From: Enchytraeus crypticus
Lineage: Eukaryota > Annelida > Clitellata > Enchytraeida > Enchytraeidae
NCBI GenBank assembly: GCA_905160935.1
Contig: CAJHZI010000769.1
Span: forward strand, 821,900-885,899
Reading direction: 5' to 3'
DNA: 64,000 nt
The translations under genes were made by a program, and so were the position numbers. The first letter of the stretch is position 1. Each line of letters opens with the position of its first letter. The notes under the pieces were generated by a model that was not told the origin of the DNA, ran no database searches, and was given only the letters and a program-made list of their open reading frames with translations. Below are positions 1 to 9,658 of this stretch, one piece after another.

Positions 1-310
1 GTATAATTCGTAATGCATTTTCTCTGTATCATGTAGTTCGCTATGCATTTTCCGTTTATTTTGTAGTCCACTATGTATTTTCTATGTATTAATCGTATGA
101 TTCATTGCGTATTTTCCATGTATAGTTTGACAACTAAGCATTTTTATACGTATAGCTTTAATACTATGTATGTTCTGTGCACTATGTATTTTCTATGCAT
201 TGCTTAGTCCACTAAGCCTATTTATTTTCTATAGGCCAAATTATATTATGTAGTCACTACGTATTTTCTACGTGTTGCGTAGTCTCTTTCTTCTGTCATT
301 CATTATGTAT
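1..310. repeat. Degenerate AT-rich tandem repeat
   Basis: About ten imperfect copies of a unit near 28-30 bp built on GTAGTCCACTATGTATTTTC. The copies vary in both length and sequence, so this looks like an old decayed minisatellite. No coding potential is visible. It runs off the left edge of the window. Confidence 0.7.
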
Positions 311-1329
311 TTACTGTCCTCAACTATCGATATGATAAAAAGCTTTGTTGATCAGTTCTACATATACATGTATATCGATCTCGCCTTCAGCTTTATATTC
401 TGCCTCGGTTAGTCGCTGATGTGTATTTGCGAGATCCTTGATGTTTTAGGTTCGATAGTAGATTGATCAATACGAGCAATCCTGTGATGCTCCTATTGTC
501 TTTCCTTGATTTGGCTTTCTATGATTTCCAAAGGCACAATAAGCGACGATCCGATTCCGTTGTAATTCTGTGCGCAGTGGTCTAATACTTCGTTGGATTT
601 TACCACCTGTTGATTGTTGCTCTGACTCTCTTAAGCTAAATTCAACTCAAAGCCACCTACGCTTATATGAACGAATTGGTCTGAGTTTAAATCATTATTG
701 CAGATGTATTGTTAATCTGCCAATAAAAATACATGTAATATCATGCACTGAAAAATTCGGGAGTTTTATTTTCTATAAAAATTACTTTTCTATAGTTAAA
801 AATGCCCTTTTACAATTTTACAATAGACTCCAAGAAACCTAATACCCGACACTTCGTCAGAAATTCAATTAAAAAATAAACCGAAGAGAGAAAACTTTAA
901 ATTTGTTGTTTTAATTTTGCAAAGCTTAAACTGAAAATTCCAGGTGTTATATTTTCTACCTTACCTATTTCATTGTGATACCTCTTTTTAATTTATGAAA
1001 TAGAAACTTTTAAGAGGAACATAAAGCTTATAGCAGGATTAAGAGCTAAAACTTTCTACAAAAGTAAGTATAGAATAACAAGCTTAAATAAATTCATAAA
1101 GTATTATATGATTTCTGTTTATAATTCAAATATAAACAGAAGAATGTCTGACGGCGGATTGCAATTGGGTTCACAATATCCTATAAAGAAAGAAGTATAA
1201 CATGAAAGTAGTAATTTGTGGTTTAATTATAATTAATTTAAAGTTGCCATAGAAGAAAGATAATTACTTTTAATATTGTTATTCGTAAATGCCACTCAAT
1301 TTGTTATTCCATCAGTAGGCTGCATATAG

Positions 1330-1500
1330 GCTATATTCTTTAACTCCCTTTACTTTGGACTGAATTTCTGGATTTTGGAATTTGCACCGTTTTTGGACCT
1401 TCTTTTTTTGCTCGCCGACTTGATTTTGTCTCAATAGTGCTCGATGTTGTCATTGATGACTGTAGCACTCTAATTGTTATTATTATTATTACTATTATTA
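1330..1500 (+). mobile_element. LINE-1st-family 3' UTR fragment (CR1/L2-like)
   Basis: Contains TTCTGGATTTTGGAATTTGC and then a segment centred on TGCTCGATGTTGTCATTGAT, ending in a TTA/ATT trinucleotide tail. The same block recurs at 2965-3130, 17720-17860, and inverted at 19370-19565, 45745-45910 and 48345-48500. In the longer copies it follows a LINE ORF C-terminus, so this is a severely 5'-truncated LINE 3' end. The overlapping open frames here are shadows. Confidence 0.75.
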
Positions 1501-2964
1501 GGCCTACAGTATTTATAGTATTAGGCCTATCCATGCGGATTGCAATGGCAGTTAAGCTAGTTTTATTTTTTAAATTGATCATATATTTTAACGCATTTAG
1601 ATGTATTAGGTTCAACATTAACATTAACGCTAATCATATAAATCTGATTCATTATTTTGAGTGATTTGCTACCGTGACGTTGAATAATGTAAGCATTGCT
1701 AAAATCAGGAATTTTGCCATCTATTCTGATTCTTTTGAAATTCTCTCTTCCTTTCTCGCTGTTGAGTTTTGTGTGCAGAAACAAAGAATCGCAAAGCTAT
1801 TAATTTCTTAATGCTTTTAGTCTTTCACTCGTGACGAAGAATGTTTTATAAATTCTATGAAGTTAGCAACTTATTAGCAGATGGAATATTATTCCGCATT
1901 TACACAAAAAGGAAAGTTAATCTATAGGCCCTACTTTGCGAAATTAATGACGTCTTTGAAGGCTCTAATTTCAGTTTATTATGCCTATTTGAAAGTCACT
2001 GCTTTGAATGTAGTGCAGAACTAAAGTTCCTAATTTAGGGTCCATTTGCTTTTAGTAGATATTTGAAGCTAAATTGTATTTGGTTTTCCTTCGATTAATT
2101 AATGTCATGTAGAAGGTTTAAACTTACTGCTTTTTTGCGACAGATTATTTTGGAAATAATTGTTAATTAGACTATGCCCATTATGTAAATCAAAGGTGTA
2201 TGACCAAGTATAAAATTAAACGATAACTCGCGAGTTACCTCGAAAAGAGATAATCTGATGCTATTATTTCTAACTTATTATAGGTATGATGACATTAAGT
2301 TAGTAGTTAATCTTTTGGGCATACAGTTAACAAGCTTATTAGTAATCTTTTAATAACAAGTCAAGCTTGTTCATCTCGCGGTATTCTACAGATATTTCCG
2401 CTAGAATGGTGTTAAAATGCCTCCGCTAAGTTCAGAAAATTTTATTGAATAAAATCAAAATGCCTCATTTTTAATGTTCACTCTATTGATGATTTCTAAA
2501 ATTTTACTTACTCTGAAATTGCTAATTATTTGAAGCAGAGTCGGATCTTTTCTTGAAGCATTATAAAAATAGAACCACAAAAAAAGAACTTGTTAGCGAT
2601 AATTAAAAACTCGTTACTCATCAGCTTTTTATAATCTTAGAATTAGGGCCTACATGTAGCCTATACTCCTATAGCAGGCGAGTCGGCCTTAAATTGACTA
2701 TATTCAACTATTAAGTTGACTGGCCTGCTAATTCCTCTTCATTGGTAAATACTATCATTGTTATTGTTTAAACCTTAATTATCTCTAAACTGGTTGTTTT
2801 GTAACTCTCCTTTCACAAAAATCTACAGTGAAAATATTGATTATATTATTTATAAAGACTACAATTATGAAATTCATTGGATAACTCTGTAAACAATTAA
2901 CTCACATTAACCTAAACGAGATTTGAAGGCCTTGAAGGACTCAAAGAAGAAGGGCTTGAAAAAG

Positions 2965-3135
2965 TGTCACAACTTCACGGGCTACAAAATTTAGAATGCA
3001 TTAGTATTTTGAATTTTGTATTAGGCCTGTTTAGTTATTTACCCGTAAACCTTTCGGCTTTTCCTCATCGGTTTGGATTTGGTTCAATAGTGCTCGATGT
3101 TGTCATTGATATTTGTAGCACTCTATTTTGTTTTG
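2965..3135 (+). mobile_element. LINE 3' UTR fragment, same family as 1330-1500
   Basis: Carries the diverged TTTGGATTTGGTTCAATAG and GTGCTCGATGTTGTCATTGA segments of the family, with a lost trinucleotide tail. More diverged than the copy at 1330. Confidence 0.6.
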
Positions 3136-3524
3136 GAAGCCATGCTATATTTTCAATCTAAAGATTATATATAAGTAGATATATTATTATATGATAACCG
3201 TAGGGCTCAGACCTAGACACCTATAGGTATTGGGCTCGATCTTAGTAGATATGGTAGACATGATATGGTACATAGCAGTTCTACCGCATGGTAAGTTACA
3301 TACCAGTGACTTACCAGTAAATTACTGTTACCATAATCTTTCTGACGGTAGCTCGAGTGTGTCGAGTCGTCTTGAAGAGAAGGCATGAGCTTCTTAACCT
3401 TGACTTTAAGCACACTATAACCTACCGATCGAGCTTAGTTTCAAAGGAGCGATAATTTAGAACGAAATAACGACGTTGAAATGTGTCCCACGGACCAGCC
3501 GCTTAACAGAGCACTATATATTCA

Positions 3525-3790
3525 TCATCATCATCATCATCAGCTTCCCTTGAATACCAGTTTAACTAGGGGCGGGATACGAATAGACTGTCTCAAACCC
3601 TCTCTGTCCTACATCATATCATTAGCCAATCCCCTGTTTGAGACTTTTCCATTCGTTTAAATTTACCAACCGAATGCCCTTTCTGACGTTGGCATGGATC
3701 TTAGTGCTTTAGTCGCGCCTTCTACGACACGTGCAGTCACCGGTTAGTCAATTCTTCAAACAACCCAGACACAACACGGGGAGCACTACA
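3525..3790 (-). mobile_element. SINE-like repeat, family D, full-length copy
   Basis: On the minus strand it runs from a CCCGTGTTGTGTC-type head, through GGCGACTAAAGCAC and a CGAATGCC segment, to a GGGATTCAAGGGAAG tail ending in a (GAT)n run, seen on the plus strand as ATCATCATCATC. Close relatives: 6755-7022, 37693-37972, 49425-49607. The simple-repeat tail and frequent 5' truncation point to retroposition. I do not see convincing A and B boxes, so tRNA origin is not claimed. Confidence 0.65.
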
Positions 3791-3889
3791 TATATTTCGA
3801 ATTATACATGTAACTTGAGAATAATAGTTTACGTAGCATTGATTATAGCTAAACACGGCGAAGAAACCGTAACCCGAGCAATTGCTATA

Positions 3890-4135
3890 AAGTTTCTCAT
3901 TAAATATTAAATGTAGATATAAATATTAATATATATAGATATAAATATACATTAAAATATAATTAATATATTAATTAATTAAATATATAAAAATAAAATA
4001 AATTATAAAAATTAAAATAAATAAATTAAATATATATTAATAGATATAAATAAATATATATATATTAATATATATAAATAAATATATATATTAATATATA
4101 TAGATATAAATATTAAATATTAACTGTAGTAGTTA
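3890..4135. repeat. AT-rich simple repeat (AAATATATATTAAT type)
   Basis: About 245 bp of almost pure A/T with repeating TATATATTAATATATA and AAATAAATATAT motifs. Low complexity only. Confidence 0.8.
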
Positions 4136-4539
4136 AAAGATATATGCCTAATTATAAATAAATGGTACCGTCTGAATAAATATGACACGGTGTGAATTTT
4201 TTAGACAATTCCGATTTTTACGTCCTTAATTCTTCGTGACGTCAATGCAACAATTGTTTTATCTGCCAAAGTGTAATTCATTGTAATTTTCATGTATTAC
4301 TTTATCTGGTAATGCAGTTATTGTGATTGGATTATCCCACGCAAAGTCTATTTGTTCTTGATTTCATTGTATCGTTAATTTTAGAACGCATTTAATCGAC
4401 CATTAAACTTTACTAGGCATATGCTCTTGTGAGCTATTTGTGGATACAAATCAACTCTAATGTCACGATATATTGAGAATAATTTTAAGACGTAAAAAAG
4501 CATTGAAATTTCCACAAAATTTTCTAAAACGAATGGAAT

Positions 4540-4645
4540 AGATTTTGATATGGTATGGGACAAAGAGGAGTGGAGAAGATTCATTCGTATCCTGATTCTA
4601 GTTAAACTGGGATTAAAGAGAATATGATGATGATGATAATTTTAA
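4540..4645 (+). mobile_element. SINE-like family D, 3' tail fragment
   Basis: Has the ATTCGTATCCTGATTCTAG and AACTGGGATTAAAG segments of family D followed by a (GATGAT)n tail. It is a short 5'-truncated copy in the plus orientation. Confidence 0.55.
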
Positions 4646-4929
4646 GACGTAAAATATGAAACTGATTCGCTTGATTTCATTTTGTTACGATAACAAATGT
4701 GATTGATACTGACAATCTTAAAACAGTGGCAGACCCATACAAAAATAATGAAGTATAACTATATAACTTACAAAAACATTGCGCTAATAATAACGGAGAT
4801 TAAAATATCAGAAAAAAAGAAAAAGAAAAAAGGTTAATTATTTCTCAGTTCCAAAAGAAACAATGGGAATAAAAGAGAATGTTTAAAAAGTAAACGTTTT
4901 TCCTTTTACTAATATCAATATTTTATTTA

Positions 4930-5290
4930 TTACAGCACTCAGTCATAGAACAGCACTTCTAATATCCTCTGTGCTTCACGTAGTTCTTCACAACACTTCT
5001 AATATCCTCTGTGCTTCACGTAGTTCTTCACAACACTTCTAATATCCTCTGTGCTTCACGTAGTTCTTCACAACACTTCTAATATCCTCTATGCTTCACG
5101 TAGTTCTTCACAACACTTCTAATATCCTTTATGCTTCACGTAGTTCTTCACAACACTTCTAATATCCTCTATGCTTCACGTAGTTCTTCACAACACTTCT
5201 AATATCCTCTGTGCTTCACGTAGTTCTTCACAACACTTCTAATATCCTCTGTGCTTCACGTATGTGTTCACAACACTTCTAAATTCTAAT
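4930..5290. repeat. 40-bp minisatellite, about 8-9 copies
   Basis: Unit of 40 bp beginning AATATCCTCTGTGCTTCACG and ending CAACACTTCT. Copies are nearly identical, with GTG/ATG variation in the middle. A partial unit (TAATATCCCCTATGCTT) reappears at about 5525-5541, just after the SINE at 5283-5530, so the SINE appears to have landed in or at the edge of the array. Regular spacing without unique spacers rules out a CRISPR reading. Confidence 0.85.
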
Positions 5291-5530
5291 ATCCACTACG
5301 TCACGATATCGCAGGGGTAACGACATGGTTTTAAATGACAGATCCGGAGGTGAATTGAATCCTCGAGGGTTCCAATTCCAGCCGCGCTGATCTGAGCGTA
5401 AAATCTCGGACATTCACTGGACTGGTTACACGGAAAATGGTCTAAATTGTCTAACAGTTTAAGTGTGTGGTAATAAAAGTGACAGATATCAACATAGATG
5501 ATCATTTCACTATGAATGCGTGTCTAATAT
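5283..5530 (+). mobile_element. tRNA-derived SINE, family C
   Basis: Matches the copies at 32413-32665 and, inverted, 45263-45487: CGCTGATCTGAG, AAATCTCGGACATTCAC, the GAAAATGG block, and a tail ATCAACATAGATGATCATTT. The B-box position reads GGTTCCAATTCC, a decayed GGTTCGAATCC. Family members with a better-preserved head read CTCAATGGTTAGAGG as the A-box region. Confidence 0.7.
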
Positions 5531-5578
5531 CCCCTATGCTTAACCATTCGACGCTGCTATGATTCATTTCTAACACAG

Positions 5579-6012
5579 ACACCAATCTAACTTTGACCGC
5601 TGACAACATCATCGTGACGTTCTACATCGACGGGCAGCCCGTTCCACAGTCCCAGCTGCCAAACGCCTCCGACTGGACCTTCGTCGACGTTCTAAACATC
5701 CCGGGCTCAACACAAGTAATCGCCGCAACGCTGGAAAACTTCGGAGGTCCTGGGGGGTTCCTTGCTTCCAGCGACGACGGGTGGATCCTGACAAACAGTT
5801 CCTGGAGATGCTGCAACACCAGCATGACTTCCACTGCACTGGAGTGGACGTACCCTGGGTATGATGATAGTGGGTGGCCGGCAGCTGTTGAGTCCGATAT
5901 CAATGGGGTTGGTATTCGTGGTGATATCATACAAATCAGTTCTGCAGCTTACTGGATCTGGACTCTGAATGACACTGATTGTTTTGTTAATTGTCGTTTA
6001 ACTTTACCATAG
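5579..6012 (+). CDS. Terminal exon of an unrecognised secreted-type protein (galactose-binding-like beta-sandwich suspected)
   Basis: A 434-bp exon with a good acceptor (CTAACACAG before 5579), entered in phase with two leading bases, and stopping at 6010-6012. The 144 residues are protein-like: GC-rich and balanced third positions compared with the surrounding AT-rich DNA. Features include several N-x-S/T sites, a Trp-rich core (SDWTF, WRCC, LEWTYPG, SGWPAAVE) and a C-terminal AYWIWTLN...CRLTLP block. Similar WIW-x-containing C-termini occur in secreted invertebrate proteins with galactose-binding-like folds; that is a recollection, not a search result. No signal peptide or upstream exon was found within the window, so the gene start is unknown. 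It could be the last exon of a gene extending left of the window or a pseudogene remnant. Two overlapping minus-strand frames of similar length are shadows. Confidence 0.6.
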
Positions 6013-6088
6013 TGGAGGAACGTGTCAGCGCATCATAAAGTGGTGGTTCAGTGAGCAACAGCGATTTTCATTGAGTCAATTCAATCTA

Positions 6089-6378
6089 CTGGGGAGGGCA
6101 TATGACGTAACGGTTAGAGTGTTCGCCTGGGATGCAGGTGGCCTGGGTTCAAAGCCCAGGTCAGTCAAGTAATGATGGATATCCCCTTGGGCACATCGAA
6201 GGTTAATCTTGTATCGGAGCTTGCTGCCGATTGGAGCTATCAATAGCAAAGATATGATTAACTATGGAAAGGATTAATAATAACCTGTGTCAGGAACCCG
6301 TAAAGCGGTCTCGAATACCGGACACCGGCCATGACACCGCTATAGAAATCGTCGGAGGTTATTATTATTACACTCAAC
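6089..6378 (+). mobile_element. tRNA-derived SINE, family B (about 290 bp)
   Basis: Head reads GGGGAGGGCATATGACGTAA, then ACGGTTAGAGTGTTCGCC (A-box region) and GGCCTGGGTTCAAAGCCCAG (B box GGTTCAAAGCC). The body includes GCTATCAATAGCAAAGATAT and GACACCGGCCATGACACCGC, and the element ends in a TTATTATTA tail. A second copy lies at 25450-25735. The 68-codon frame inside it is a shadow. Confidence 0.85.
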
Positions 6379-6754
6379 ATAGCCCGTTGGTAAGAGGCGT
6401 TAATAAAACCATCTTGGAATACATAGCCCTATTTCCAAACTACGGCTATACTGCAGTAAGCACAAGATAGACCTTATTATAATATAATAGTAATATTATT
6501 ATTATTATATTTTAATAATATAAGTTGAAGAGGTCGCTTTGTACCGATTTAGAAGAACTGAGGGTACAGAAAACTCAATTGAATTCTATCAATGCAATTT
6601 TGACAACTACACAGTGTACATGTATGTTGTATCACTCCATGCGAACTGTCGGTTCTCGATAACACAAACCACTTATTATAGATTTTGTTAAATCAATGTG
6701 ATTCTTTTCAGCTATTTTATAAATATATGTATATATTAAATTTTTTCTCGTGTG

Positions 6755-7022
6755 TGTACGGGTTGTTTGAAGAATTGACCAACCGGCGACTGCACGTATG
6801 GTAGAAGGCGACTAGAGCACTAAGATCCATACCAACGTCAGACAGGGCATTCGGTTGGTGAGCGCCTAGGCTCCAGAAATTGCTACAGATATTTAAAAGA
6901 AGGGTTAGTCTCAAATAGGGGTTAGACTGATGATGTGATGCAAGACAGAGAGGATTTGAGACAGTCTATTTGTATCCCTACCCTGGTTAAACTTGGATTC
7001 AAGGGAGGAAAGATTTTGATGA
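6755..7022 (+). mobile_element. SINE-like family D
   Basis: Plus-strand copy running from GTGTGTACGGGTTGTTTGAA through GGCGCCTAGGCTCC-like sequence (here GAGCGCCTAGGCTCC) and GGATTTGAGACAGTCTATT to a GGATTCAAGGGAGG tail with a short GATGATG run. It abuts the LINE fragment at 7026. Confidence 0.65.
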
Positions 7023-7025
7023 TGT

Positions 7026-7385
7026 TGTATATTGGCATTGGAAATGTGGATTTGGAGAAGAATGGAGAGGATTAGCTTGACTCAAATGGTTGCAAATGAG
7101 GAAATCCTGGAGAGAGTTGGCACAGATAGACATTTGATAAATTTATTAAGAAATAGGAAGAAGAGATGGATAGGACACATTCTAAGGGGGGAAGGTCTAT
7201 TAAGAGGTCACAGAAGGTAGAATTGAAGGAAAAAGAGGCAGGGGCAGGCCGAGATTAGGTATGTTAGATGATTTAAAGACCCACTCATATGTGGAAATGA
7301 AGAGGAAGACGGAAGACAGAGAAGAGTGGAGGCGTTATATACCATGGACCTGCCAGTAGGCAGTGCACTAAGAGAGAGAGAGATG
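7026..7385 (+). mobile_element. LINE second family, reverse transcriptase C-terminus and 3' end
   Basis: Encodes the C-terminal end of a non-LTR reverse transcriptase polyprotein. Readable blocks include [39 protein letters not shown] and, after a frame change, [13 protein letters not shown]-like and [10 protein letters not shown]-like stretches ending [12 protein letters not shown]. Other copies: 55815-56104, 11120-11510 (interrupted), and minus copies at 16505-16665 and 55078-55262. The motif order is typical of Jockey/RTE-type LINE C-termini; the clade is not certain. It is 5' truncated and carries at least one frameshift, so it is dead. Confidence 0.8.
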
Positions 7386-7689
7386 TTGTATATATTAAAA
7401 AAGTTTACAGATTAAGACAATCCAAAAAATAGTTTACAATTGACAGAGATATCTGCCAGTAACAAAAGGATCATTTAATATTTTTTAAAGTATTTTAAAA
7501 TATGACAAAAGTTTGACAAAACAGATATTATACCAAATAGAAATTTAAGAGTCAATAGTATCAAAATATTCCGCCTAAAACCACGGACGAGGAATGCTAA
7601 ATTGTCAATTAAAATGTATTAACATACCTTCAACTTTTATCTCTTAATATAATTATATTGCTTTATTATTATTATTTTTTAAATTTTTT

Positions 7690-9070
7690 TGTATTTACCC
7701 CGGTGTAAAGAACCTGGGGTTTGATAGAAACGATTCAAGCAATACGTGCTGAATCGCCGCCCGGCTACTTGAGGTCATCAAACGGCTTAAAAGAATTATT
7801 GAAGCAGACTGCATTAAATCTTTGCAAAGTCATGGAAAGCCTTTGCCAAAGAAAAGAAGTCTCTCGCTTATCGCCGGTTTGCTCTGCAATAAGTCTGCCT
7901 ATGCCATTAATAAAGTCAGCTCCTTCGGGATTCATCGGGCCCATGGTTTCAATGGCCACCGGAACAACTTCATATCCTAAGGACAGATCACGGTATTTAT
8001 CCAACTTCCTAGAGGCGGCATGAACAGCAGCACCACCGGCTGTGACTGAAGTCGTATTCAGGTAGGAGTTTGCCATAGTGTCAATGACCGTGACGTCCCA
8101 TATGGCACATTTACCGTTGCACCAGGGCACTAAAGTCAAGCCGTCCGGACGCTTGCCGTCTGATCTGGACAACCCACTTGGTTCCTTAGAGGAAGGGATG
8201 CCTGCTCTTGAAAGTGCTCGCCATATTAAGTCATTTAAATGTGATGGCGAGACATTCTACCTGAGCTTCGTTTGCAGGAGAGGCCGTGGAGACCTAAAGC
8301 GTCGACTTCATAACCGCAGGGCACATGTGAGGCTCGCAAGTTTTCGCCCCTAAACGGAAACTAACGGCTACTCGAATCGCCTCATTGTCTAAAAGAAGCC
8401 CACAAGAAGCAACAGGGAGAGCGTGAAGCAAGTCGCTGCTTCTTTTGGTTGATACAGCTAGGAGTCGTGCTCTGTCTACTGCATTGGACTGGGATTCTAA
8501 CAGACTGGTATAAATCCGATCCACTATAAGACGGTCCCATGATTTCTGGTTACTGACTGAGGTAGAAGGTGGAGCACTGGAGGTGAGGCTTTTGGACCAA
8601 ACTGATAACGCAACGTCAATGACTCTATCGGCAGAAAGGGAGCACTTATGAAGGATGGCGTCTTGCAACTGCCTCGTTCCCATCGCTGATGCCAAGAAGG
8701 CTGAAGGCGCGATATGGGAAACAAGACGAATTCCAAGACCACCTTTGCTCACCGGTAAACTGGCTTGCTGCCACTGCAAATCAGACAAATCTGCGTTGAT
8801 AACGGCGCACAAGCATTGCCTAAGAGCCTCGTCGTAGTCTAAAAGCCGCGGATTAGAGAAGCTCGGACAGAATGGCATAAGTTTAGGTGCACTTAATGAA
8901 AAGAGAAGGATTGCCAAAGCATCATGAGCGGCTAGCGACTTCAAGCGCGATGCTGAACGTTTGAGAACCTCCAAGCGACTAGATAAAGCGGTGGTAGTAG
9001 CTTCTTCTCCAGAGAGTGGCGCGCCGAGTAGAGTACTATGGGATAGGCCCATTGGCACAAAGGATGACAA
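7690..9070 (-). mobile_element. 3' part of a LINE-like retroelement with a restriction-like endonuclease, decayed
   Basis: Minus-strand coding remnants in two blocks (9070-8294 and 8172-7765), followed by a 3' UTR ending near 7690. The upstream block has features of the C-terminal half of a reverse transcriptase polyprotein: LLGAPLSGEE, SKGGLGIRL, APSAFLASA, LLHALPVASCGLLLD, VAVSFRLGAKTCEPHMC. The downstream block has KRPDGLTLVPW, then IWDVTVIDTMA, then RKLDKYRD, an order (RPD, DVTV, K-x2-KY) that fits the PD-(D/E)XK restriction-like endonuclease of early-branching LINEs such as the R2 group. The element is 5' truncated and its frame is interrupted. Two more 3' fragments lie at 28365-28570 and 28615-28885 in the opposite orientation. 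Clade assignment is inference. Confidence 0.75.
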
Positions 9071-9087
9071 AACTGAGTTGTCCGGAG

Positions 9088-9090
<3 letters not shown>

Positions 9091-9123
<33 letters not shown>
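9091..9123. repeat. (ATT)n trinucleotide run
   Basis: About eleven ATT units directly beside the retroelement end at 9070. The lysine- and asparagine-type open frames across it have no meaning. Confidence 0.85.
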
Positions 9124-9194
9124 TCTTTCATACAAAAGCTATTCTCCATTTTATCATTTCAATAATCAACCCACGTTATAAATAATTCACTGCC

Positions 9195-9655
9195 TTTATC
9201 TCTATGCATGCTTTATCTCTATCTATCCTCTACCTTTACCTCTCTATCTTCTATCTTCTATCTATATCTCTATCTATCTTCTATCTATCTCCTATCCTCT
9301 ATCTTTATCTCTATCTATCCTCTATCTAGCCTCTATCTCTATCTCTATCTATCCTCTATAGCTAGCCTCTATCTCTATCTCTATCTATCCTCTATAGCTA
9401 GCCTCTATCTCTATCTCTATCTATCCTCTATAGCTAGCCTCTATCTCTATCTCTATCTATCCTCTATAGCTAGCCTCTATCTCTATCTCTATCTATCCTC
9501 TATAGCTAGCCTCTATCTCTATCTCTATCTATCCTCTATAGCTAGCCTCTATCTCTATCTCTATCTATCCTTTATCCGTATCTATATTTACCTCTATATC
9601 TATCCTCTATATCTATCCTCTATCTATCATCTACCCCTGTCTCTACCCTCCACCC
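9195..9655. repeat. TCTATC-rich satellite with a 54-bp higher-order unit
   Basis: Variations on CTATCTATC, with a regular higher-order unit containing CCTCTATAGCTAGCCTCTAT repeated about seven times between 9330 and 9560. It lies immediately 3' of the stop codon of the BTBD-type gene on the minus strand, so part may be in its 3' UTR. The long open frame (LYLYLSSIAS repeats) is a translation of the repeat. Confidence 0.9.
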
Positions 9656-9658
9656 ACT

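Larger units (their letters stand above)
311..5578. other. AT-rich region without recognisable exons
   Basis: Long AT-rich stretch. Apart from the LINE and SINE pieces listed separately, I see no open frame with domain character and no splice-flanked exon. It contains a simple AT array (3890-4130), a 40-bp minisatellite (4930-5290) and a SINE (5283-5530). It may be the intron or upstream part of the gene whose last exon is at 5579-6012, but no upstream exon was recognised. Confidence 0.5.

Noticed and set aside
4930-5290. CRISPR-like regular array
   Set aside because: The 40-bp units are contiguous with no unique spacers, and the context is eukaryotic.
8078-8837. Plus-strand frames overlapping the retroelement
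   Set aside because: Antisense shadows of the minus-strand reverse transcriptase and endonuclease remnants.
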